A stretch of 64,000 nucleotides of DNA from Hyaloperonospora brassicae (GCA_947650285.1 CANTFL010000007.1:145714-209713), one strand, 5' to 3'; positions 45,618-57,631 are shown, numbered from the stretch's first letter. Made by a program: numbers and translations. Notes: generated by a model not told the origin, from the letters alone.

Positions 45618-46089
45618 TGCAACGGGGCACACCCTTGCTCAGGTAACTGAGCAAGTACCCTTATACTGATAACAGTACAAGGGTGTGTGCACCCGACGAA
45701 CGTGCACGTGGCACCGGGGATGCGGTGAAGGCAAAACAGAGCCCGAAATCTCTGTCTTGAGGTAAAAGTAGAACTGTTCATTTAATATAGTTATTTTGTT
45801 TCTAGATCATCTCTTGACTTGGTCTAACTATATTAAACTTCTTCCTCTTATGTGGGTCTCTTCGTCACCACCCATTGCGCGCGTCCAGCAGCGATTTGTG
45901 GGTAAGTTGATTGATGTACACAGTACATCAACCAAGAAGTGGACCCCTCCACGGATATTATCTCTAGAGATAATAATCCGACAACATCAATCTTTTCAAG
46001 TGATGTTGGTTGCTTATTATCAAAATAGATAATATTCAAAAATTGGTACTTTCGTACCGATTTTCATGTAAAGGGCTCACTCCGTTGCA
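45618..46089. mobile_element. Solo LTR, copy C (472 bp) with perfect target duplication
   Basis: Starts TGCAACGGGG and ends TCCGTTGCA, a diverged form of the same termini. The pentamer CGGCG lies directly before 45618 and directly after 46089, a 5-bp target duplication. It is longer than copy B because of an extra palindromic block (GCTCAGGTAACTGAGC and flanks) near the left end. The shared core includes AAAAGTAGAACTGTTCATTT and ACCCATTGCGCGCGTCCAGC. Although a copia pol lies to the right, this LTR is flanked by its own duplication, so it is a separate solo insertion and not the end of that element. Confidence 0.9.
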
Positions 46090-46180
46090 CGGCGGGGATC
46101 GAATTCGCACTCAACCGCGTTGAATCATCCTTCCCAAAGGACTGAGTCAATACGTTGCTCCGTCGATAGCGCCAACATCC
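46090..46180 (-). repeat. tRNA-like sequence split by LTR copy C
   Basis: On the minus strand this stretch shows a stem-loop AGTCC-TTTGGGA-AGGAT (anticodon-arm-like), a perfect 5-bp hairpin TCAAC-GCG-GTTGA (variable-arm-like, 46111-46123), and a B-box-like ATTCGATCC (46097-46105). This is the order found in a type II tRNA. The sequence after the T-arm is interrupted by LTR copy C. Acceptor pairing cannot be made, so it is a tRNA-derived repeat or a dead tRNA. Confidence 0.4.
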
Positions 46181-46271
46181 CACAGTATAATCATGCCAAA
46201 GAAAAATACAACAAGTGCTAATACGCAATATACATTCTACACATGTCACCGCAACATCACTCGCTAACACT

Positions 46272-48290
46272 CTACCTTGATGTGCGGGCGATGTGTCCAG
46301 CCCACACCGCCATGACCAGACCCGTGATTAACTTGGTGTGCTTGTCGCTTTGTAGTGTCTTGGTAAAAATATTTGCGATCATTTCTTCGGTCGGATTGAA
46401 CTCGAGCGCGATCACTGCACTTGCAACCTTTTCACGCAGAAAGTGAAACTTGATGTCGATGTGCTTCGTGCGCGAGTGATACACGTGATTATTGGCCAGC
46501 GCGACGCAACCTTGGTTGTCTTGAAATATCGTCGTCGCTGTCTTGGCACAGCGATTCAGGTTCTTGAGCAGGCCTCGAAACCAACTTGCTTCCTGCGTCG
46601 CGATGTACAAATTCATGAACTCTTCTTCAGTGCTTGAGGTCGCGACCGTTCGCAGACGCTTCGAATTCCACGATATCGCACTCCCGTTTAGGAATAAACG
46701 TATCCCGTTGTCGAGCGCCGCGTGTCGAGGCTACAGGCCCAGATAGCATCCGCGAATCTAATCATCTCTCCCGTGTTGACGCCGCTGAACACGATGATTA
46801 AGTATTGTGTCGTCTTGAGATGCTTGGAAATGCTCTTCGCCGCTTTCCAGTACGGCTTGTCGTAGAACTCGCAAGATTTCACAACTTTGCAAACCGCATG
46901 CGCGATTTCCGGTTGCGTAATGAGGCTGTGCAGATGAAAGTGCCCACCAGCTCATAGTATGGGTACTTGGGGACAAAAGCTTCCTCTTGACGCATCATGA
47001 TTAGCTCTGATCTGCTGTCCGCTGGTGTGTGCACGTCCTTGTAGCTCTCAACGCTGATCTTCTCCGAAAGTCTCTTGATGTACGCCTTCTGATTCATCTT
47101 GATCGATCATCTTCGCGCTTGCGATGAATCTCGATCCCGAGGCAGTACTTGAGATCTCCAAGATCTTCGATACTAAATTTTTTCAATGAGTTCTTGATAC
47201 TTGCGGTATGCCCCTTCATCTTGCAGAACATCATCAAGTCGTCCACGTAGATCACGATGATGATATACTCCTCTCTTTCCACTCAAATGAACACACACGG
47301 GTCCGTCGCACTGCTATTGAGGCCTTGATCATCCGAGTGCTGGCTTAACTTGTTGTTCCACTGTCACGCCATTTAATTCGTCCCGTATAGCACCTTCTGC
47401 TGCAAACACTTCTTTGTCGGACTTCTTTCGTCTTCAAAGCCTTCAGGTTGGTCCATGTAAATCTCCTCTTCGACTTCGCCGTAGAGGAAGCTGCGTCAAA
47501 ATCGACGTTCTCTTCATCTAGGTCTTCAGCTGCAGCGATCGCCGATACTGTGTTGATTGATTCCTTGCGCGCCACTGGTGCAAAGGTCTCATTGTAGTCA
47601 ATCACAGGAAGCTGCGTGAACCCCTTAGCAAATAACCACGCCCCGAACTTGATAATCTCTCCACTTGGATCGCGCTTAATCTTAAAGACCCACTTGCAGC
47701 CGACAGCCTCCTTGCCCGGTGGAATGTCCACTACTTCCATGGGCTATGTCCTTCAAGCGACTTAATCTTGCTCTTCATCGCCTGCAGCCTCCTAGTAGTT
47801 GCTCTTCATCACTTCTTTATAGCTGGACGGTTGTACCCCATCTTCTTCAGCCGCAAAACATAACAAAGATTCGTAGTCAGCTTCATAAATTCGTTCACAT
47901 TGAAATGGCCGCGACGATAGTTTATAAGTTCTCGCTCGTAGCGGACCACGCCGCTCTTCTCTCAAACCGGTCGCACCATCCATACTTCTTCTCTGTTTCT
48001 TCCGGGTGTGCTGGATGCGTGTTGGAATGGTGTCGCTTGGTCGACCTCTTAGCTCTTAATGAGAGCTGTTATGCCCTCGCTGTGGCGAAATACGTAGTGC
48101 GTCTTCGGTCACCGGTATTTCCATTTCTTCATCATCGGGTTGCGGCGCCTCCACGCTTTCCTCGTCTTCAATCACGTCGAAGACCCGCGTGTTTCTGTTT
48201 TTCATATCTATAGAGACGGAGTTCTCAGCAAAGGCAACGCTTCTTGAGATCACAATCAAGCCGTCGTCCTCGTTAAGAAGCCGATTCGCC
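46272..48290 (-). mobile_element. Decayed Ty1/copia retrotransposon pol
   Basis: On the minus strand, in order: an end-of-integrase linker (GLIVISRSVAFAENSVSID, 48340-48056); RT (GCKWVFKIKRDPSGEIIKFG, DYNETFAPVARKESI, 47740-47345); the RT active site YVDDLMMFCK with DLGDLKYCLGIEI (47282-47094); the RNase H start (SLDTRRSTTGYVYS, about 46690); and the RNase H end (FQDNQGCVALANNH, HSRTKHIDIKFHFLRE, 46616-46272). Several frameshifts and stops separate these blocks. Gag and most of the integrase are missing and no flanking LTR pair is visible. The element is dead. Confidence 0.88.
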
Positions 48291-48297
48291 GATAAAT

Positions 48298-48370
48298 GCG
48301 CTTTCCGGAAAATCGAACGGGGAACATATCTCGTTGGCAACGAGATTGTTCACCAGTAAACCAACGGCGC
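48298..48370 (-). tRNA. Degenerate tRNA-Gly(GCC)-like gene, copy 1
   Basis: 73 bases on the minus strand, starting GCGCCGTTGG. The anticodon arm is intact: stem TCTCG/CGAGA around loop TTGCCAA, anticodon GCC. A B-box-like GTTCGATTT is present. The 3' acceptor strand reads AAAGCGC where ACGGCGC would be needed, so only four acceptor pairs form, and the T-stem is weak. Probably a pseudogene. Its 5' flank matches that of copy 2. Confidence 0.6.
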
Positions 48371-48676
48371 TCGAACAGGTCACTCCACACGCCACAAACG
48401 CCGCACACAAAAGCAACTGCTCAAAGCGTGCCTCCATCATCTTAAACCCATCTGATCCAACATGTCTATCTCTGAATTCTGACTACCCAGTTCCGTTTCA
48501 CCATCCAAACGAATGCAACTCAACGGCCGACTTTCCAAAATAGCCTTGAAATCGCTCACTGTCGTTTATCAGTGTTCGCAAAAAGGCATACAGTCCATTT
48601 GCATGATCAAGCAGTAAGTACTACACGCCCGAAGAGGTATCAGAAGCCATCACGAATAGCGGTGTCTTAACAACAT
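48371..48676. other. Spacer between the two tRNA-Gly-like copies
   Basis: Carries the 5' flank of copy 1 (48371-48425: CACTCCACACGCCACAAACG…AAAAGCAACTG), which is repeated in diverged form upstream of copy 2. No coding sequence recognised. Confidence 0.5.
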
Positions 48677-48745
48677 GCGCCGTCCGGGAATCGGAACGGA
48701 CATCTTTTTTAGCAACGAGATAGCTTACCGCTAAACCAAAGTCGC
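48677..48745 (-). tRNA. Degenerate tRNA-Gly-like gene, copy 2
   Basis: 69 bases on the minus strand, ending CCCGGACGGCGC, the exact 3' acceptor strand expected for tRNA-Gly, with a T-arm GTTCCGATTCC. The 5' acceptor strand (GCGACTT) has mutated away from GCGCCGT, and the anticodon arm has an A-rich loop (TTGCTAAAAAA) that destroys the stem. Pseudogene. The flank AGTTTCTTTTGGGTGTGG parallels copy 1. Confidence 0.55.
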
Positions 48746-51410
48746 TCGTACAGGTCAAATTACACACGCCACACCCAAAAGAAACTGTGGTGAATCGCCG
48801 AAGAATAATGGCGGTAATTGTGGATCTTGCCAACTACAGTAATTGCGAGATTTATATGATTGGTGAAGCGCGCTCGAAGGCGGGTCTATTGGTCCGAATG
48901 ATATGATCGAACCAGAAAACGACTGTTGAAGTTATGCGGGATTGTCTACCGTACGATTGAGAAGGAGTATAGTCAAGAGTCGACGACTAATCGATCAAGA
49001 TTTGCGATCAAGAGCTTTGGCTCACCAATTACAAGGAACGGACCACTCGAGACTCGAATATCATCTGGATTACTGGATCGATAAAGACAATGGAAGAGAG
49101 GTGAATATGGAAGCAGCTGGAGGAGCGGATCGTCAAGTCATCAAATATGCTAGGTTTCGGAAGTGACGGCGATTCGACGGTGGATGCCTGATCAAAGGCT
49201 CGAGAGATAGATCACGGTCCATCTTGGGTGTGAAACGCTTGATTGTGAGAACACATGATTGTGAGGACACATAATCGGTGTGGACCACATACCGCGATCC
49301 ACTACCGAGCGATCCACCACCGAGCGATCCGCTACGGAGCGACCCGCCACCAGAGTGTCAGCTGTGGACCACGTGATGCAAGAGGTGAATGACATCGATT
49401 GGCTATGCGCAACAGTGATCTAGCGAGTAGATAGGCATATACATATGTTTTGTCTTTGGGTTGTCGACATCGAATAGAACTGAATTTGCAACGAAAGACA
49501 CGCGTAAAATTCTCGCGGGCAGGAACTTTGGCCTCCCGTTGAACAGAGAGTGACCTGCGTCTATACCTACTTCGCCTTTGGATTGTGTGGCCAGGCGGAT
49601 CGTCAATTCTCAACTTGTTTAAACTGCAATCGGACGCAGTGAACCGTACGGTTCAAATTTAAGATCTCGGGACGTCTTAAGTGGTCAGAAGGCTCGCGCA
49701 TCAAGCATCAACATTTGGATACAGGCGACTCTGGGAGAGCGCCCAAGTATACACGCGATCGAGTGAATGATGTTCCACATAGACCCAACCTCACGTTTGA
49801 CCGAGTGAAATAATTTCCACCAGATCAACCCCTATCCCCAAGAACGGTCAAGTTCAGGTTCAGCTCAAGCCCACCAAGAATAGCGCAACCCGTCCCACCG
49901 ACGGGTACCCAAGGTAAACACGAAAACACAGAGCACTGAATCTGGTTACCTCTCGGTTAGTCGGTCGTCGAGGCGCCAGTGGAGAGTCGGCATCGTCTCG
50001 GTAAATGATCGATCATTACTTTATCATCATGGTGCGCGTGCCCGGATCTTCTGGTGAATCGGTATATCATGTGATTCCCTGAGAAAAGAAGTCAAGATCA
50101 AGACTGAACCTGGGATCGAAGCGCCAGAGAATGAGTGATCGTTACAGACGCGTGAGAATGAATGATTCCAGATCGTTGAAGTTTTGGAAGAAGTTTTGGC
50201 GACGAGAAAACAATAAAGAAAGATCGATCGCTCGATTTGAAAGAATGTCTTCTGAGGTCCCTTTTAGGTCACCGTAGATTTTGCTGCAAAGTACGATGTG
50301 CGAAATAAAAGTCCTAGGGGAATCTCCAAGTGGATTTTATTCATATCAGATGAAATATCAGAATTGATGGTGAAAGAATTAAATAGGTCGGAGGAATTAA
50401 AGGAGCTAGAAACGGTAAAGCAAGATCGAAACGTTTGCAAGAGCAGACAATTCGGCGACAAGGTCAAGACGGAGAAGATGGATCAAGCCTCACAGTCCGT
50501 GGATCGCGTAGTGAAGTTATGAGATTGGCTATTCGACGAAATCAGCCGGGGGTACCTTTTGAAGGAGCTGAAGAAGCTGTTTTTGAGCGATCCTGAGCCT
50601 AAGACAATCAAGCCGAAGCTGACCGGATCGCTACGCGGACCAATATCAGCACCCAAGCCAACTCCTAACATGTTGTAGGCTCTCCGGCGTCTATTCAACC
50701 TGCCAATTTAGGCGGGGTTCACTGCTGAACGTTCAATGCGCAAGCCCAACGAGAGTGCAGCCACGATCGAGTGTTTCTTGCCGGACGGTCTCTGTTTCGA
50801 ACGTTGAGTCCAATCATAGGCATAGGTGACCCTGGAGACAACCCGACCCCGCCTATTGGCACCACAGATCAACGGATCACGACGCGAGTCACCATGGATC
50901 AAGGTCTCACACCGATCAACATTCTCCCAAGGATGATCACACGGTATCGTCCCGTTTTGCTTCAGCGGAGTTAGAATAGGAATTGAACGATTCGTTTGCG
51001 ATCCGGCGGATGACGCTAGGACCTAGGGGCGCCAATCTATTGCGGTTGAGATTTTAACGGAATGAAGCAGAGGCGAAATCGGGATAGCCACCGTCAACGC
51101 AGTTCATGAACATGGTTGAATCAGATTAGGTAAATTTCTTTGTTCAAGCATCCATGAAGAATGTGAGCCAGGACAAATCCGTATGACCACCGGACGATCG
51201 GCTATTCACCAACCCAAACAGGAGATTTATATGCCAAACATAGACATGGAGTCGGTTGGATTGTGTACTAGTAGATCGCACGACTGTGATCGGGAGCACC
51301 TAGACCAAGGTAATAGGATATTAATACAGGTGAAAACGACAGGGGCTGCAAATAGTGGCAAGTTCTCTCACCAAATAATTTGGATGTATGCCATGACCTA
51401 ACTGAAATTT
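48746..51410. other. No supported gene; possibly 5' part of the Ty3/gypsy relic
   Basis: GATC-rich words, short broken frames and A-rich stretches. It may hold the 5' LTR and leader of the downstream gypsy element, but I could not find matching LTR ends or a primer-binding site. Confidence 0.35.
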
Positions 51411-51607
51411 ATTTCCGGAAGAGAAAAGAATGAAGAACGGTCCAGAAACTGTATCAGTAAGGTGAAGACGGCGTACCTACGCAATCAAGCGCCCGATTTG
51501 AGAAAGTTTCTAGTGCTCAGCGATCTCATCACGGGCCAACGAGTGACTGGTATAACCAGCTCAGTCGCTCAACGAGGAATTCGTGGAAGGCACTCTTCGA
51601 AGGCTTC

Positions 51608-51886
51608 ATGGTCAAATATGGAGGGAAGAATATCATTTTAGTTGAAAGACTATACTGTCAAGCCCGTAAGCGATCGAACGAGACTCCATTGAAGCACTTG
51701 TACCGTCTGAATGTGGCCACGGTCCGAGCGATTGTCCTGATACGAAATGCACCGTCCGCTATCCGCAAGGGATATGTGGATCATTACATTGGTAACCCGG
51801 ACGATCGTGATCTGGCGAGAATATTAAAACTGCTACGCCTTGGATATTCATATGATCTTGAAAATACTCTGCAAGAATACGAATAA
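51608..51886 (+). pseudogene. Gypsy Gag fragment
   Basis: 92 open codons with LVERLYCQARKRSNETPLKH and LYRLNVATVRAIVLI, then DHYIGNPDDRDLARILKLLR. This is the capsid-side pattern seen in oomycete gypsy Gag (xxRKRSxExPLxxLYRLN, then HVDHYI…L). A zinc-knuckle remnant (YDCGKSQTVYTHCGT) follows near 52150 after stops. Confidence 0.7.
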
Positions 51887-52737
51887 ATGGAAGTCCGAGA
51901 AGCTTACGCCTCTATGAACTCGAATAAATTTTGAAAGCGTCTTACGTCACAGGCGGCCCAAATTTTAGCAATACCAGCCCGGGATGTGAGAGGGATACAC
52001 GTGGAAAGCGAGAGCAGTGGATCAGAAGCTGACTACGGCAGATAGGTTAAAGATTCGATCGTAGTAATCTGTAGATGGCTGCAGCTGCGGATCGGGCCCA
52101 GAAGATAGGAGACCCGATAGTCCTGAATGATAGGTTCAATCAAGAGAGGCACTACGATTGTGGGAAGTCGCAAACAGTGTATACTCACTGTGGGACTGTG
52201 GGTAGAAGAGACATGACGATCGCGGGTGTTGGAAGCAACTAACGTGTCAGAAGTGAGAGCGTAAGGGTTATTCTGTGGATCAATGCTACCTCATGTGTTC
52301 CGGATGCAAGAACATTCACGATGAAGGAAAGTGTCTGATGGAACATTTTTTACAATTTGGTCCGCTAGTGGTATGTTCCTACCAATCAAGCAGGGATGTT
52401 GCCGGAACAAGCTGAGAATTTGCTAAAACAGGACGCTCGCCAGGTTGGAATCGGGTACGACCCGAGCGTTCTATGCTCTGCTTCTACGCATTCGTGGCAA
52501 TGATGTTGGTCGATAGAAAAGGTGATCATCAGGATGATCCAACTTATACATGTGATTCTTTAAATTGTCTCAGTTCCGTTTTGAGTTTGAAGACATGATG
52601 AGAATGCCTGATCGCCCACCAAGATGAAAGTTGTCTTAGCGCCGGGGGAGTCAAGGATATATTGGAAATACCATACACCAGGAAAATTGTTTAAGCAAGC
52701 TAACGTGGTTGGAAAGAGTAACAAATAAAAGGCCACA

Positions 52738-52800
52738 ATGCTACTTGACTCGGGAGCTGAGATTTCGTTTGTGGATACTGCCTTTGATCGTAAGGTAGGA
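52738..52800 (+). pseudogene. Gypsy aspartic protease fragment
   Basis: Reads MLLDSGAEISFVDTAFDRKV, the retropepsin active-site motif (DSGA) with its flanking strand. It is followed shortly by a stop. The expected later segment EFGGQLVDYPPYSG lies near 53410-53450. Confidence 0.75.
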
Positions 52801-55469
52801 TGTGTAATCGACGTAAATTAAAAACAGGAGTGTGTGCGTTTAGGAGAAAACACGTACATAACCGAAGACGCACCAAGATCACCCTAAATGGATCGCTTGT
52901 GGACTATTTTAATGTTCGGGTGGGTAGTCGAGTCGGTGAAAAAGAAACCCAGGGTATGAATATTATGATACCTGAATGTATACGTCTATATTTAGCTGAT
53001 GGGACGCTAACATTGCCGGATGAAGTAAGGATTCATCTAGCAGGATGCAGAACTCTGTACGAATATTCCATGCAGCCGATCGCGATCCTGGAACAGCATG
53101 TGATTTTACCGGTTGGTAGGTCGACAAAAAAAGGATAAGCAATATCCAGTTCATCGCCAAGCTGTGAGTGAGGCGCGATACAACATAGATACCCACCTTA
53201 GCCACCCTTACGGGTCGGATCATGTACTTGCATCTGAGTAATCTCAGTGATAAAGAAGTAACCCTCGATCGCGGACCGGCTTTAAGCTGGATTATTGCTA
53301 CCGATATGGTGCCTTGATACTTAGACTACGTTTAGGCTATATCGTGACGGTACAACGAGTGGCAGACTAGCATTTGAAGCGACGACAGAAAATGTGGAAG
53401 AACTTCTGCCCGAATTCGGTGGACAGCTTGTGGATTACCCACCATATTCTGGTTGAGTGCTGATCTCTCTTTTAAGGAGTCGATCCCAATTCCCCTCCGG
53501 AGCCGGACGACCGACTAACGGAGGGGGTACTCCGACTCCGTGATATTGATTGCCTTCCTCACCTTTTGTACCCGTCGGTGGGGAGGGTTGCACTCTTCCA
53601 AGTGGACTCGTGTCAATGACAAACTTGACCGTATTTGCGATGGAACGAGGCTCGATATCGGTGTGGAAATCTTCACACCACGACCGGTTTAGGCGTGATC
53701 TCGTGGGACTCTTCACTGAATTACTTGTATGCTTGTGGGGTGCTCAATATGAGTCACCCTGATCTGTATTAGATCGCCTTGTCCAAATGTAGACCTTGGA
53801 TTTGCGACCCTTCTGGCCACTTGAGCCGTCTCGCGATCTTGGGTCCTCAACCACGAAGTGTTTCCTGCGTCCAGGTGCATTTGGGGTGATGTTTGAGAGT
53901 CCTTGATCCCTGGCCAAACAATCCAGGGATATCACTTGATTAAAGTATGTAACTTTTTCTCGACGTCGGGTGGCCAATGATCCACCCGGAGGAGAAGTCG
54001 ACACGTGTACTTTAAAGCAAATTGAACTCTGTTTAATGTCAACCAATCAAACCCAACAAACCTATCCCTATCCCCATGTCTAATACATCGCATACCACAT
54101 GTCACTCTCTCTAGACGGTAGCGATCCTGTTCTTTCGCGGCACACACCTAATACACTTATCCGATCACAGTCGTCCTTCTGGTCGTCGATCGTGTGGTGT
54201 AACCCACACTAGCTTGATCGCGATCACATACCTGATCACCGATCACGATCTCGATCACCTCCTGATCGCGATCGCCATACTGATCGCAATTCCCTTATTT
54301 ATTGACTAATCGGCAACGTGATCTTCCCCATGCTAATAACCCCATATCCAGGACTCGTACCCTTCGCCCGTCATACTTTAACCCGATCTCGCAGATCCCA
54401 TCCTTTCTGATCTGATATGCAGTTGGGTCTGACCGTCCAATAGGTGCGATCATACCCGTTGTGGAATTGGCGCTGCCAACCGTTAACTGACTCGGATATA
54501 ACCGAAACGCGATCAGTTCCCCTACCACAAATTTCTGTAGTAGCTTTACCACAATATCCTAAGCCGACGAAGATTCTAAGCTGACCAAAAGAGAAAAATG
54601 AAGCAACAACAGCCCGCTCCAAGACGAGGAAGTTGTTCCACGTTTGGACCCACTACCACGTGTTGCTTACACGATTGGGGAGGAGGGTAAAGTCGATCGA
54701 GCACCCGAGGGGATAATGGAAGGAGACGAAACGAATAAGGACAGGGATAACGACCGACCGCATGACGGATCACGTGATGTAATTGATGACCTACAAGTGG
54801 ATCATCGATCTTCACGCGTACCGCCTGTAATTAACACGATGTAAGAACAGACGACGAACGACGGAGCAGGCGATCCGTCGAATAAATAGGCCGGCCCTTC
54901 ACCAAATGTTAAGACTGATGAAGAGCCAAGTACGGAGGATGATCATATCTCGGGAAAGCCGGATGTCTTTACCTATCGTCATGCAAGTGGGGAACTGTAC
55001 CCCGAGGATGTGGAACAGCACGTGGCGGTATTGACTGACATCGCTGCGCCTACTGCCAAAGTTACGATTGTCGATATTTAGGTAGGCGGTCCAGACCTAC
55101 CGCTGACTGATGACCAGGAACAATTGAGACAACTGATCTGGAGAAACAAGATCTTTCTTATTGGTAAAGAGGACTCTCCCCCTCCAGCCGAACGGGAGGG
55201 CGATATGCGATATTGACGTGGGAGGTGCGAGCCCGATGGCACAGAGTACGACCAGTAGCGCCCAAGTTCCGTAAAAACTAGCAGATTTGATCAAAGGACT
55301 GCTATCGGCCAAGGTACCCGACCTCCCACATCACAATGGCCTTCGCCGATCGTCGTGATTATGAAGAAGAATGGCGAAGACCTTCGATTGTTCCTTTTTA
55401 TTATCGATGATTTAATTATCTAATCAGGCTAATAATACATCCAATTCCATTGATCAGTGAACCTTTTAA

Positions 55470-55963
55470 GACATGGACAAAGCGATGTGATACTGCTCAC
55501 TGAATATGGCAAGCGGGTTTTGGGTAGTGGAGATGACAAAGCGAGCGAGAAGTAATTCTGCATTAATTACGCCATCATTCTTGTTTGAGTGGCTACGGAC
55601 GCCGTTTAGGCTAAACATGTCACGCAGATTTACCAACGACTGATCGACAATGCATTTTATGGCTTTTTAAAGATCAGTGCCGATCCAAATGCCTCCTCTA
55701 TGAAGTCGTGTAAACCTATCGACGTGTTTACAGAAAGAAAACCGGAAACCAGTCAGACACCTTCTGTGCTAGGTCGGAGATCGTACATCGATGACAAATT
55801 GATTCCAGCTACATCATGGACTGCTTTTTTCGAGAGAGCAAAGGGATTGCTACGTGCATTCGACAAGTGGAATATGTCGATCAGCCTATCCAAAAGTAAT
55901 TTGGGACGGCGCAAGGTGGATTGACTTGTTCATCAAGTATACTCGCTGTATTGAAAGCCCACC
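55470..55963 (+). pseudogene. Gypsy reverse transcriptase fragments
   Basis: In alternating frames: CSLNMASGFWVVEMTKRAR, ALITPSFLFEWLRTPFRLN, IYQRLIDNAFYGFLKISADP, then the active-site block RRSYIDDKLIPATSW (YIDD) and DKWNMSISLSKSNLGRRKVD. Order and spacing fit a Ty3/gypsy RT. Many stops. Confidence 0.85.
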
Positions 55964-56985
55964 CGAAGGATCTCGAAACACTGGTTGATAAACTGTTAAC
56001 TCGAACGCTGCGGTCGATCCAGTTGTTTTTATATATTTTAAATTTCTATAGCCGATTCATTATAGATTTTGCGGGAGATGCATCAGTGCTATATGAACTA
56101 CGCAAAGCAGATTTCCACGAAATACGCCGCAAGAAAAAAATGGAGACGCCTACATGAATGAAAAGAGGTTTGACGATTGAAAGTGTCAAGGGATAGCGAT
56201 CCAGGTCGTATCGATGTTATAGGGGTCGATCCAATAGCTGACGAACGAAAAGGTAATGGCGGTAGCAATCCAGGTTGTATCTGTGTAATAGGGGGAGAGC
56301 TTAACTTAACAGACAGAAGTCGATGATTTAGTTAACCATGCTGAAGAATAAGATCGCTAAAACTACAATTCTTGAACAATTCGGTCCGGATTGTCGTCCA
56401 GAGATCGTGGTCTATGCTAGTAAATGTGCAGTAAATGCAGCTTTGCTGCAAGAACACGATGGAATATAACGGCTCGTAACGTTCACAAGCCGAACGCTAA
56501 ACCCAACGAAATTAAGTAAAGAATGGTGGACAAGAGGTTTTAGCTCTGCTGCGCATCCTAGATATCGACTGCACTATGTTAGTTTCACGTGTAAGGAAGG
56601 TGCTCGCGCGTCATTCGACGTTGGCCTGGCTGGTACAATCTTCAGGTCTGAATGGGAGGCTAGGGAGATGGGGGCGTTGTAATTGCATAAGACGCTAGAG
56701 ATCAAGAAGTGTAAAAGAGGGACGATGATATACTTGGTACACTCGCTTCTAGCATAATCCTGCGCGAAGAGGTTGACGAGATGTTGATCGCGATCGCCCC
56801 TCAGAAACAGCCAAAACATACTACAAGTATGCCACAACTAACAGTGGAGGGGGGGTGAAAGTCTTTAGATGGTCAGTTTTGATAGATAGGTCCGAACAAA
56901 ACAAAAAGGCGGGGCATAAAGCGCAATATTATGGAAGCTCCCAGAATAAAAGATAGTGACTGCTGCAGCCTAATATGCGACGGAC

Positions 56986-57177
56986 TTGACAGTGAATGAG
57001 GCTGAGTACCGTGGAATGCAACTGGATGTAGATCTCTTGACCGATCAAACGCAGGGGCGTATGATCATTTGTGGCCAATCTAACATAGTGATCAGACATA
57101 TGCGCGGTGAAATTCGTTGTAAAGCACCCGGATTGAAGTTATTACGTCATAAGGCTATGGAGAAACTCCGATCGTGA
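56986..57177 (+). pseudogene. Gypsy RNase H (second RNase H-like) fragment
   Basis: Open 63 codons: TVNEAEYRGMQLDVDLL, then ICGQSNIVIRHMRGEIRCKA and PGLKLLRHKAMEKL. This matches the archaeal-like RNase H segment (NEAEYxGL…GDSxLVIxQ…GxxxCK) with the catalytic Asp of GDS replaced by Gln here. An earlier RNase H piece (FTSRTLNPTKLSKEWWT) lies near 56470-56530. Confidence 0.75.
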
Positions 57178-57631
57178 CCGATTCACAAATTTCTACATAT
57201 GAAGAAGTAATGGAATCAAAATGTCGATCTAATGACAAGAATAGGTTTGCAACAAGAGCAAGGCACGATCTCTTTATCCGACCAAGATTGTCAAATTCGT
57301 TGGACCGTTTGGACGAGTTGTTGACACCCAAAGTGTCGATAAAGTCGTGAAAGTAGCTGTCTTCAATGGGTCAGCCGTAAGGAGACGACGATCACCTGAA
57401 GTTCTTCGAGAGGAATTCGATCGACAGGTCAGAAAAGAGAGAATTAAGCAAGAAGAGGAAGATGAGAGTTTGATCGACAACCTGAAGAAATAACTGATCG
57501 GAGACATAGCGAAGTTAAGTTTCGAAGAAGCGAATCTATGTGCTTGGATCGCGTCCGAATATGAGGTGGAAGAGAGCGGACAATTGTTTTCTTGTCCTCG
57601 ACCAACGGAAGATCCATACAGTCGCGTGTAG

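Noticed and set aside
45618..48290. LTR copy C as the 3' LTR of the adjacent copia element
   Set aside because: Copy C has its own perfect CGGCG duplication on both sides and no polypurine tract next to it, so it is an independent solo insertion.
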